Positions 1 through 11,241 of a stretch of DNA of 64,000 nt are shown here, piece after piece; position 1 is the first letter of the stretch; each line of letters begins with the position of its first letter. A program made the position numbers and the translations under genes. This DNA is from Moesziomyces globuligerus (taxonomy: Eukaryota; Basidiomycota; Ustilaginomycetes; Ustilaginales; Ustilaginaceae): assembly GCA_030849465.1 (NCBI GenBank), contig JARVLF010000002.1, positions 186,001 to 250,000 of the forward strand, given 5' to 3'. The notes beneath the pieces were generated by a model. It was not told where the DNA came from, did not search any database, and saw only the letters and a program-made list of their open reading frames with translations.

Positions 1-3000
1 CCAGCCATCGTCGGTGAAAGCATCGCGTGTGGCTTCCTCGTTGTCCAGGTAGCCCTTCATGATGGTGGGGCCACGCAGCCAGACCTCGCCGGGCACGCCC
101 TCACGGCCCTGCTCCTGACCAACATCGTGACCCTCCTCCGAAACCAGGCGGACCTCGACACCGGGAGCGATACGGCCGGCAGCGCCCTTTGAGTTGGGCA
201 GCTCCTTGGGACCGGAGCAGATGACCGAGGGGAGCGACTCGGTGAGGCCGTAGCCGTTGAGCACGGCCATCCCTGGGTAGCGCCTCTCGAGCAGCTCGAA
301 GAGCTCTGCCGAGAGCGGCGCGGCTCCGCACTGGACGCACTTGAGGCTCGACATGTTGTACTTTTCCGGCACGGGGCTCTTGGCGAGCTGGAGAAGAACG
401 GGTGGAACGACCAACGAGGCGGTGGCGCGGTGCTCCTGAATCTTCTCGCAGAAGAGATCCAAGCTGAACTTGGGGAGAATGACGATCTTCATGCCGAGGT
501 AGAAGGGGTGGTGCATGAGCTTGATGAGACCGAAGATGTGGTAGAAGGGCAAGAAGCCGACCTGGACGTCCTTTTGGCCAAAGTAGTCGTCGTGAGTGGC
601 GATAAGAGCCATGACGCTGTGGATGACGTTGGAGTGTGTGATCTCGACGCCCTTGGCAGAGCCCGAGGTGCCAGACGAGAACATGATGAAGGCCGTCTCC
701 TTGGCTGGGTCCTCAACGCGGTACGACTCGAGCTCGTTGTCGGTGAGCTGGGCGCGGAGGTCGGGCTCGCCGTGCGCGCCAAGCACGAGATCATCGGCGT
801 CGTCGAACATGTAGAGGCCGTCGGTGGCTGCAGAAGAGGTAGCGGAGACGGTGAGGCGGCCCATGGCGGCCTTTGCCTGCTCCCATGCGGCGCGAGCATT
901 GTCCTGGCACGAAGGGTGAGCAAGAACGACATCAACGGATGCCTGCTGAAGCGACTTGGCGAGCTCGCCAACGGTCAGGGCAGGGTTGACCGGAGCGGTG
1001 ACGAGACCGGCCACCTCGGCGGCGAAGACGAAGATGGGGTACATGGTGTGGTTGGGCGAGATGACACCAACGCGCTGACGGGGCTGCAGGCCGAGCTTGT
1101 GTCTCAGCGTCCAAGCCAGGCGTCGCGCTTCGCGCACGACCTGACCATGTCTGCCATGCGACAACGATCATCCGAAAAAGCCCGTCACGGCGGTATAGAT
1201 AGGGTGACGCCAGGATGAAGTGGACGACGTATTGCCGATCGAGGACACATCGGGGTCAAGATCGAAAATATCGCGTCGATCCGATGGAGGAAAAAGAGGG
1301 TCCAGTTGAATCCGCACCGAAAATGGAGAAGGAGAGGGGGAGAAGAGGAAGCATAGATTGAAGTCAGCGTGCAGCTCGATGCATTGCGAAACCAGCGCGC
1401 GATCTTCGTTTCAGGGTACACGGCGGCTATGATGGCCATTCGGCACAGCGATGGCCATCTCGCGTGGCCTTGGCGATGCGAATGGCGTGTGAATCTGCTT
1501 GGGCGTGCAACAGCGTCCCACGAGCCCTCCTATCACAATTTGGCCGACCGTGAGACGGGCCAACGAGGTGTTGTAGATCTCGAGCCCGTCCATGATGCTG
1601 CCGGGGAAGCCACGCCAGGGACAGTGTGATAGGAGCACGCTGCTGCCGTTCCGACGTCACTCGCGCCAACAAATTGCTAGCGGAGGTCGAAAGCACGCGT
1701 ACTAGAGCTCGAGGGCGCCACAAGGGCCGAATGGAGGCAGAGAGGGCCTGAAGCGCTCGACGATCCTCTGCGATCCTCGCTTCTCGAGTGCTGAGCAGCG
1801 TCGCCGGAGCTCCGTCATGAATCGCCCTGAAAATTAAAAAATAATTTCGTGGCAGGATTCATGCGGCCGTCTGCCAGGACGAGCGGGCGCTCAGTGAGGC
1901 CGAAAATTGGACTGGCAGATCGGCTCGACTTTTTTTTCGTCAAGCAGACGCGTTCCGTGGGAGCGATGATGACCTGCGGTGCAGTGCATGTGAGTCAGGC
2001 AGCGATCCTCGAGGGTGGGATCGACACACGGTCTCACCGATCGAAGAATCATCCTTCTGACCGGCACGACTGGGCATGCGCCTTTGTCTGCAGCAACTAC
2101 CCCATCCGAGCCACGCTTTGCCCTCGCGCAGCCGCGGTGAAGCACTGCCGGCAGCGATTCGCCTCCGAGCTTCGCCATAAGAGGCTTTGGCGGCGTATTG
2201 GCTGGCTGAATACGGATGAGGGAGCACCAAACATTGGGCCGCCGTGTTCGACGTGCGGAGCGGAGAGCATGTGTTTGCGGCGTGCAGACCGCGGTTAAGG
2301 CTGCAGGACCTGCCAACTGCCGCTCGCTCTCAATACTTTAGTGGCTTGGAACGCGAGCGTTCCACATGCCAAAGTGGAGAGCAGTCGAAAAAGTCGAAAA
2401 TGCCGCGAAAAGAAATTCGCGAGCGCAGCCAAGCTGGATTTCGCCGTGCCGGTGCGCCGCGCTTCTCTCGGGCTTCAGCCGCCTACTCGGCAGGGCCAAA
2501 GTGAGGTAACCCTTCCCACGATCGGTAGAGACCGTCTGGTGGGAGTCGTGCTGCCGACTCGAGCCATGAGCCCCGGCAGAACAAAGCGTACCTTGCCATC
2601 TGCGGCTGCCGCCCTGCATCAAAACCAGTCTCGAGCTGCCCCTGCATAGTCGGCACCCGCTAGGTACCCTCTGGTAGAGAAGTGCCCAACAGCGTTCCGT
2701 CCTGAGCAGGAGACGAAGCGTCGAGCAACGCAAAGCTCCTTCTGCCCAGTCGGCCTTCCTCTGAGCCGCAGCGAGGCGAGCAGAAGCATGCGAGCATTGC
2801 AGAAGACAAATGCTCGACCAATCGCTCAGAGCGCAGGGCTGAAGAGTAGGGCCGCAGCTGAGGCTGAATCTGCGAAAATCCATGGGCACCCTCGTATGGT
2901 GGGAAATTCAAGCTCCGCCCGCATTCCTTCCTTTTCACCTTTGGCTGCGCTGAGCAGAGTAGTGTGGAGGATGCGGTTGAGCGGCACCCTCTGGCAAGAC

Positions 3001-3588
3001 GACTCGATCCATGCCACCGGGGCACACGAGCGAGTCGTTTGGCCGTCATCAACCCTCGACTTTCAGAGTCCGAAACTGAAAGCCGTGGAGGAAGCGCAAC
3101 CAATTGGGCGCCATCCCCACCGAGCCCACCGTGCTCCTCCGGCCCCTGCTTCTGCTTTTTGTGACCAAGTAGTAGCCACGACCGGAGATCCGGGCGTGTG
3201 ATACATCGGCCTCCCGCACGCAAGCGAGCGTCGAGCCAAAGCATCCGGGCGTGCCATTGAGCATGCAGTTCTAGGGCTTCACAGCAACGAGCGGTATGGA
3301 GGCCCCTCGCTGACGATGTGAGCAGCTGAACGCAACTTCAGAGCGTCGTGCAGATATGGCCACGACAAAACAGGAACCGAACGAGCTACGAGAAAGAGAC
3401 CGCCAAGCCACGCCGAGACAAAGATCGTCGAGCAGAAGTACTTACGTGTATTCCTTTCCATCTTGGCGAACGAATTGCACCTTGTCGGCGAGAGACGATT
3501 CCGATTCGGAGCTGACGTAGTCGAAGATGTTCGAGTAGCTTGCCTTGGGCAGAGGCGGGTAGATCGAGGTGAGGATTTGAGGAGCCAT
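1..3588 (-). CDS. Acyl-CoA / 4-coumarate-CoA ligase-like AMP-forming enzyme, N-terminal part (two exons, runs off window start)
   Basis: This is an adenylate-forming enzyme that would activate a carboxylic acid to an acyl-AMP and then an acyl-CoA. The body is one open frame read from 1150 down to 1. It contains the phosphate-binding motif SSGTSGSAKG, the segment FLPFYHIFGLIKLMHH typical of 4CL/luciferase-type ligases, and YGLTES. The C-terminal lid domain lies outside the window. I infer a first exon at 3446-3588: it starts with ATG, reads MAPQILTSIYPPLPK, and ends ...DGKEYT at a clean GTAAGT donor. Joining it to an acceptor at 1151-1153 restores the frame (EYT-HGQVVREARRLAW), as expected for this family. 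The implied intron of about 2.3 kb is exceptional for this genome. The substrate cannot be told from sequence. Family call is firm; the joining of exons is inference. Confidence 0.82.
1151..3445 (-). other. Putative 2.3 kb intron of the acyl-CoA ligase gene
   Basis: The segment is bounded on the minus strand by GTAAGT (3440-3445) and a CAG acceptor (1151-1153). A T-rich stretch and a TGAC branch-like sequence lie shortly before the acceptor. Frames inside it are short, overlapping and of random-looking composition, and none resembles a known protein. I saw no terminal repeats or transposase-like frame. The other introns in this window are about 60-200 bp, so this one is an outlier. It may carry an inserted element or a non-coding transcript. 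Confidence 0.6.
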
Positions 3589-6500
3589 GATTACGATGCA
3601 AGCTCTGTGTCGAGTTGCGCGAGAGCGTGCTTGAGTACGCCGGAGAAAAGCAGTGGAGATGAGGGTCTGCTCGAACCAGTGGTGAGTCTGATTGGCGGAC
3701 TTGTGATGCGGTGAGCGCTAGGTAAGCGCGGGACAGACGATTGCAGATGTGGGCTGTGCAACAGGTCTGATCCGAGAGGTGCTGTCGCGATTGAATGCAA
3801 CTGTTCGATCGGCACAGTCAGGATTTGACGAGACCGACTGATGCAGAGCAGATGAGCACGATGTTGCGCTCGAGATAAGCGTCCGTCGAGGAAGGGAGGA
3901 CGGCTTCGTGATCAGCTGGGCGAAGATTGCCAGATATAAGCGATGAGATGAAGGGGGAGGAGGTGAGTTGTCTGCAGCTGCGGACGGAAAGGTGTATAGA
4001 GGATGAGTGAAGGGTGGGCTGGGCTCGAGGAGGGGAAGGGGGTGGTTGAATATATGGAATGCGTAGCGAGGAGCGGCGAAGGGCACACGAGACAGGCACA
4101 GCGGATACAGGTCGGCTAGGCTAGGACGGCGGGGGTGCGGCGGGAGGGGCGTGGACAAGGGCCGTAAATCAAGCCGATGGCAGGGGGCAGCGCAGAGCAG
4201 TGCCCTAAAAATTGCGGTAGGAACCAACGGCTTGGCATCTGCAAACCGCCGAAATCTGACGTCCGAGACCGGAAATCTGGGCCTTGCGTATCCGCCCGTG
4301 CAGGTTGTGCGCCTGGTCCCAAGGTAGCGATGCACCTGAAAGCGTTGCCGCACGGTGGTGCAACCCAGGTCGGATTGAACCAGCTCATCCGATAGGCCAG
4401 CCGTCGAGAGACGCACAGAGATATGGGCAGGCGACGCCGGTCATCCGCTCCAAACATCGGCAAAGCCAACCGGTAAACGCAGGCGTCATTTCAGCTGCGT
4501 TGCAAGCGCCGCTGGCCGAGCTAAACGTCGGATGGCTAGCCAAGCGATGAGACTGTGGGCGTGGGAGGGACAACGGTGCAACTGGAACGACGGCCGAAAC
4601 ACAAACATATTTTCAGAGCCACCACAAAATCCGTGGCCAACGCCTCTTGAACTCGATGACGCCTTCCGCCTTCAGCGAGAGGCAAGACATTGCAGATCGA
4701 GAGCGAGCCAGCCGGGGCTGATTGTGTCTTCCCTTTCCTGGTCAAGCGACCGCCTGGTTTTTTTCTTTTGGCAACAACGATTTCCGTGAGGGACAGGGTT
4801 TGCCGCGGCAGGGACCTGCTGATGGGCAGGGCATGGCGGTTGGATCGCTTGCATCTTAGCGAGGGCCATCCGCCTCTGCTCTGCACAGAGCCGTGTGGCT
4901 TTTCCGGGGATGCGAGGAGCTGCAGCCATTCTCTTCGGCTCGCTCCTCCTCCATCTGGCGGTGCAGCTCGAGTTCGAACAGAGACATTGGAAAAGTTGAA
5001 AGGAAAAAAATAATCAAAAAGTGCTATTCACGTCAGCCTGGCAGGGCAGGGATGCTGAAATTAGAGCCACAGCAGATCCGGAACGATCTGCCGCGAGACG
5101 TCAGCGTTTAGCGGGCTGCACATGTGAGCTGCAGCCTGCGCCGCGAACACCGCCCACCCGCCTTGCAGTGCTGCGCCCTGACCCTGACTCCGTGGAGTAG
5201 ATCTGTTTGTATTGTGAAGCCAGCCCGCATCTTTCCTGGATCCGTCTGCATCGGTCGGCGCCCGTCGGCAGCTTGGCCGACTAGCCACCACAATATCACA
5301 CCTCTAGAGCGACCGCAGTCAGCAGCCCTGACAGTCACTAGACGCTCTGGAGGTGCATCGCAAGCCATCCTGCATGGCGAAGGCAAAGCGTTCCAAGAGT
5401 CGTTGGATCGGCACTGCAGCGACCGACCGCCTCGCTAGCCCACCTCTTTCGTCACCTTCCACGCAGTCTTCTTACCCTCGCCTAATTTAAGCCCGATTTC
5501 AACGGCGAAATGCCAGGTTGCGCCGAAAGTCCGAAAATCGGTCAGACCGCGCTGTGTTGTACCTTTTGTTTTTGTCCCGTCTGTTAAGCTTGAATTCCGC
5601 TGCGGACGCCTCCTCGCTGTTCGGCTACCATCGCTAAACGAGTGTCGTCGGAGTCGAGCGTGGGCCACGCCGACCCTGCAGCCATAGGCGGCGGTGGCGG
5701 CGGCGGCCGATGCACTTGCCCCTTACCGCTTCGACAAGCTGCTTTCCATATTCGTCATTCTGTAACAAGGCGCTACCGTTGCTCCTTGCGGCGAGGTGAG
5801 GCGACGTCGAATCCTGTCGCATCGAGCGACGCGGTCCGTACTGCGTACGCTTCGCACTTGCGCAATGTACAGAACTACGTTCAGGGGCGCTGAGCATACT
5901 CTAGATCTTTTCGCGGCGTTCAGACTCGTGACGCTAAGCGGCTCTTTCTTCGCCATGCACGTACTGTAGCTGCAGAGCCGAGGGGCAGCGAACTGGGTGC
6001 ACTCACCATTGCTGGTGGTCTACACTCCGCTTCAGCCACACTGGCTAGCAGTCGGCCTGAATATTCTTTCCAACAGACTCATGCTTCTTTTGGCCCCGTG
6101 GGTCAAGATCGGCGTTCGTTCAGTGCAGAAGTTTCGGTGGACCTGCGCACAGTGTGAGACAGAGTTCGGCTCGGGACAAACAATCCCGGCCTGGCCATAG
6201 TCTTCGTCTCAGGCTCCATGTGACCCAACAAACATTACTGTATGACTGAAAAGATCCTCGTAGCGACGGAGAGAACAGAGCCGTTCACGCTTTTCCGTCG
6301 GCATACCCATCGGAAATTCCCACTCACTTCGCCGTCTGAAACAAAGTGGGCGCATAGAAGCGTTTCGATGAAGGATCCGGTTCCGTGGCGGTCCTCAGCT
6401 TTGCTCAACGGATGACTCAACGGCGTGATCCGAATCAGCTGCAGAGCATGCGCACCACGAGGGCCGCTCAACAGGCGAGTAGTGGCTGAACACCTCGGCT

Positions 6501-8902
6501 TGAAAGCGATATGCGCTTGCGCCTGCGGAAGAGGCGGTCGGCCGATCGGCTAGGACGGAAGTAGGGCTTGGCAGGCAGCACAGAAACGATGGCGGCAGGA
6601 TGAGCTCGGAACTTCGGTGCATGTCTGAGCGCGAAAGTCTGCGGGACCGGACATGCCCCCGTGCCGAGAGCACCTGGGGGTACTAGATCGGACGGATGCT
6701 TCAGCCATGGCGCCGCGCAACCCACGATCGGCTCAGCAGCCAAACAGAGCGGCTGCCGAGCCGAGGGCGGATAAGGGGAATGTTGAAAAGCTTTGCAGGT
6801 GGGCAGCCGAGTCGGAGATGGCAAATGGAATGGTGGACACCGCACTGTGAAGGAGGAGATGGGTTCACGCAGGTGACAGCTTTGCTGAGGGGTCAGCAGT
6901 CGAGCGGGCCTCGCCGATGCAGCAGCACAGCAAGTCTAAGCCTAAACTTTGATTTTGGTCGGGCGCTTGTCACTTTCTTGCCTCCAGAAACACTGACAGG
7001 GGAGGAGACACCTCAATGCGGATTGTTCTCCACGTCGTAAGTTCGAACGCCGCCTATTCAACTCCAAATCGTCGGCAGGCAATCGCGGAAGCTCAGTCGC
7101 TTTGCCTGCCGCGGATCGCTCGACCATCGTTCGGGAAAGAGTGGGCCGAAGATTGTAAGGCCTTATCTACTGGGCGTTCCGCGCTTGTCGACGAACATGT
7201 TTCATATGAGTGTTCTACTGTTTGAGCAAGCATTCGCGACTTTCGATGCGAGACAAAGTGAAGAGGTTGACCGTGAAGTCCGAAAGCGTGATCTGCGCGG
7301 AAGGCCAACAAATCTTCTCGACGGGATCCATCTGCGACAAGACTGCTTGCTGAGCCGGCCTCGGCGGCGTACTTGTGTGATCGTCGTGCGAAGCGAGGCA
7401 AGGCTGGCGCCACGCTGCCTGACCATGCGGCCACGCGCTTTCTTCGAGCCACGCCGCGCATGGTCAAGTTTCATGCACGCACAACCCCAACCCAGATTTG
7501 CCTGTGCGCATAACTTTTCATACCTTTTCCACTGTACGGTACAGCAAAATGAAGGAAAAGTCACAAGCCGTACGCGTCGACGTCACGGCGGAGTCCGGTC
7601 AGGCGGCGGGCGCATTTCCTCCCACAAACTGCTAAAGTTGAGTTTTAAAATTAAGGCACACAGTAGCACTGGCGCGCCATCCCAATGGAAAGAAAGAAGG
7701 CTGCAGCTGAGTATTGCGCCAAGATCAGGTGTGTTCGGCTTCAACGCCCGCTGTGGATCACACGGCCCTGCCATGTCTGGATCACCCTACGGAAGCCCGA
7801 AATGAAGATTGGCTTCATCAATGCAACGCAGCCGCCGGGCTGTATTGTTCGTCCAACACGGCCCTGGATTCCAATTTGTGGCTTCACAATGTACAGTATG
7901 TGCTACGGGAGAATCGAAAAGGCGAACGGCTTCGTCGTGCACATGCGCTTATGCACCTTGGGGGCGGTGGGCGGCAGAGCGTTGGCGTCAATTGCGAGGG
8001 GCGTGCGTGGGAGGGCGCCCATCAGCCGTGTCGGCATGAGCCTCATCGAAGATCTGCACTGCTGCGCGCTAAGTGTGACAGGCGAGGCGGTGTTCGAAAA
8101 TCGCCCTGAGCTGCAGCCTCAAGGGGTCGATTCTGGAATATTTGCCCGCACCTTCCTGTGCCTTTGGCCCTTCCAACTTCGCGCGCAGTGCAGCCTCTCG
8201 AGCCGGAGCTACTGTATACATTTCTCAACGTACGTTCCCCATTCATCAGCGCGGGAGATCACCGACTTTACCCGTTGTCCAGACCGCTCGCCAGCATCTC
8301 CGCGAAACGGCCAAGTCCTTTTGTGCTCAGATGGATTGACATTGCCTCCCGGCAGAGGGATCGCTGCGCCATCGGTCGGACTTGAAACACCCCCTCTACA
8401 CGCGAGCTCTAAATGTTTCACTCGTGGTGGCCAAACTTTTTTGAACTATTTGCATCGAGACCAAACATGTTCAATCTCCCGATCGAACTTGCCGCGACTT
8501 TCGTCATCGCCAGCCAAATTTGCTGCAACTTGCTTCTAATCTTGTCTAGGTCACACTCCTGCTGCACGCTGCTATGCCACTCTCCTCCGCACAGCCTTTG
8601 CATCAGGCTGCCAGGTCGTATGGTCAGCCGCATGGTTGCACCAACCTATGTCCGGCAATGTCATGTTGCCTCACCTCCGATGCCCGGCCGCCCTACCCTA
8701 ATTTGAGCTCGCCGCACCGGTCAACCGGCTTGATCGTCGGCACCGCAACGGTGAGTTTTCGGCCTCCAGCGTGGTGATGGGCGTATGGGGCGATGCTGCA
8801 GAGCCAATGCATGACGAGCTGGACTCGGCAGTCCAAGGGCACCCCAGCCATCTCGGGGGCGCGTGCGTGCGTCGGCTCTGGCCTGCCACCAAACGCACTC
8901 CA

Positions 8903-8924
8903 GCACACAAACATGTTTGTGTGC
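8903..8924. repeat. Perfect 22-bp palindrome
   Basis: Positions 8903-8924 read the same on both strands, with half-site GCACACAAACA and no spacer. The centre ACATGT also occurs at 7193-7203, 8463-8472 and 9028-9036 in the same gene-free region. No function can be assigned from sequence; a dimeric regulator site or cruciform-prone sequence are possibilities. Confidence 0.85.
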
Positions 8925-10073
8925 GATACAATAACAAGTTGTCCCGTGAGACGCGGAAGCGCGACCCGCGTGCACCCTGGGGCGCGATCGGTCTGCAGCA
9001 TGCCGTGTGCAGCAGATGGCTTGGCCAGACATGTTTCAGGCAAAAGTTTTTGCCGACATGAAAGATTCAGAAAAAGAGAAACATAAACCAAAGGGCAAAC
9101 AGAAATGTCTTGCTGAAGCCCGATTAGCGGCGACACATTATGGTTTGCCGGCGTTGGGCGGATGGGATACTGGGTGCGCGCGTAGCGGTGCAAGTGCTCC
9201 AGCCGGATCAGCTGCCACTGCCGAGTCAAGATCCCGCATGGCATCTCCTCTTCCGGCTGCCGTCGATCTTCAGAAAAATCCGTGCGACTACGTGAACGAG
9301 CCAAGTCTCGAGCTCTGCCGGGCCGTACTCGCCTACAACAAAGGTCGCATCTCGGTCCCGCTCAACCGCACTGACTCGCGTGCCACAGTCGGTTCGATAT
9401 CCATGGCTCAAGCTACCGTACTCAACCCCTTGCTGTAGCTTAGTCTCTGTACGCTGGACTGCGATCACTTGCACCCCTTGATCGGTCCCTTGCTTTGAAC
9501 GCCGGCACCTCCCGGTGCCCTCTGGTGATGGCAGGCTGAAGGCTATTGAGGCTTGCACCAGCTACTTGCGATACTGTGCAATCGTTGGCTTTCATGTGAC
9601 AAACGCAAGAAAGTCGCTGCTTTCGGTGCCAACTTACACACATTGCGCCAAGCTTCCCCGCCCTGCCCAACAGTCTGTAACACCGGAATGAAGCTGCTGA
9701 TCCAGCGGGTTATCGGCAATGCTGAGCCTGGTTGAGTCTCCTCAGGCTGAAAGGCACCTCACCAAGAGGTTCTGGCCCATTGGTCGAGTATTGGCACGAC
9801 GTTGCCCCGTCTCTCCTGGTTTTTGTCCGGCAATTGACTTTCAACATTCCCCACGCCCCCTGCTTCCCCAACAGTGTTCGTCTGCATCTGATGCCATTTT
9901 GTCCGTCGAGAAGAGCGGAGTGTGAGGAAGCGGCGGCAGCCAAAGCATCCTGTGCATTGCGGCGCTCCATTTGCAAATGCTGAGGGTGCTTTGTGATAGG
10001 GCTAGAATGTGCGTCAGACTACGATGAACTGGGGTGAACACCCAGCTGTGGCTGCAGACAACTTTTCTATTTT

Positions 10074-10093
10074 ATTGAAAATAACTTTTCAAT
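10074..10093. repeat. Short perfect hairpin, 8-bp stem and 4-nt loop
   Basis: ATTGAAAA and TTTTCAAT flank TAAC. The surrounding 30 bases are AT-rich within otherwise GC-rich DNA. The significance is unknown. Confidence 0.75.
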
Positions 10094-10355
10094 CTTGTCT
10101 TTCCGTCTGAGTTAGTGTACCGAAGTTGCTCCATCAGCCTGCAACCCTTTGGCGCACCCATCTGTGCCATACCGGCATCCGCCTTCGTCCATCTTCCGCG
10201 CGCAAAAAGCGCTCGTTGGTAGGCGGGTATCTTCATGGGCACAGACCCGTCATTGCGACCGTTGCTCTGCAAAGCCAGACTCACACTCAGTCTTGTGCAT
10301 CTTCGCCGCCATTTCCAGCCGACATCGCGTCAACGGCCTCGGCAGCCACGAGTCT

Positions 10356-10392
10356 CGCCCCCCTCCCCCCCCCCCTCCCCCCCTTCTTCCCC
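10356..10392 (+). repeat. Cytosine-rich low-complexity tract
   Basis: About 37 bases are almost entirely C with a few T, on the plus strand, about 850 bp upstream of the SSUH2-like start. Long runs of this type often mark promoter regions and can form G-quadruplexes on the opposite strand. Confidence 0.8.
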
Positions 10393-11241
10393 TGGCAGTT
10401 TCCTCAAACCATGCATGTGTGAGCCCCATGAAACCACCCGTACGCAGCTCCTGCCCGTCACGCAGTTGTGACAAGGCAGTGACCGCCCCAACTGGAGTGT
10501 CTTTCGCCCCGAAACTGTGTCAACTATTTCCAGAAGGGTTTCGCATCATTCAGTCTCTTATACACTGCTGCCTCCACGCGTCACTGCGTAAAGCGACTGC
10601 ACACCGTTTTCGACCAGCCTGCCAGCAATCACCTCCTCGCTGCCTTCATCCGAGCGCTTGGCCGCAGACCTCGCAGTCTCCAAGAGACCTCTACAACGGT
10701 AACTAAAGCAGCTGCCACGCACAGGACGATCGAGTTTCGCAGCTCCACCGGCGACTAAACGGCTTGAACAACACAAGCGGGTACACCACGAGGTTGTCTG
10801 GCATGAAAACGCCTGCACAGCACCCTGTCTGCTAATTCCAGCCTCGCTTCCTGCCCCTTGCCGCCGATGCACGCTTTTCCGTTGCAACCGCGCATCGCCA
10901 TCCCGTACTGTGATCTCATCGTTCGACGAAAGCATAGCCACCCCCCACCACCCTCGTTCCTTTCCCTAAAAGGATACCGTCCTCGCGGCCTTGGTCGGCG
11001 CCTCCTCTCACGATCTCACCTCTCCGTTTCTTCTCGTCCTCGTGGACAGAAAACTTTTCTCGTGGTGTCAAGAACTCGTTCGGCTGCGCTCGTGATCTGC
11101 ATACGCTTGGACCATCGCGCATGACGTCCAGCTCACCTGACAGCATCATCCCGGATTAGCACTGGCCCCGGTCTCCGTTCCGTTCATTGTCTGCAAGATT
11201 TCTGGCTCTGACTCTCGGGCGCTGCAGAACACCTGGAAACA

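Larger units (their letters stand above)
3589..11241. other. 7.65 kb region with no convincing gene
   Basis: No frame here has the codon character or recognisable domains of the neighbouring genes. The longest frames (for example 7685-8539 plus, 284 codons) are rich in Cys, Trp and Arg and look random. The first few hundred bases must hold the promoter of the ligase gene, with TATA-like runs near 3933-3939 and 4050-4054. The last part must hold that of the SSUH2-like gene. In between are a perfect 22-bp palindrome (8903-8924), several ACATGTT sites, a short hairpin (10074-10093) and a cytosine-rich tract (10356-10392). No transposon proteins or long terminal repeats were recognised by eye. 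Confidence 0.7.

Noticed and set aside
2660..3244. Minus-strand frame of 194 codons inside the large intron, considered as a nested gene or element protein
   Set aside because: Random composition, overlapping frames on both strands and no transposase, reverse transcriptase or other motif.
7685..8539. 284-codon frame in the gene desert
   Set aside because: It is rich in Cys, Trp and Arg, lacks the third-position GC bias of real genes here and resembles no family.
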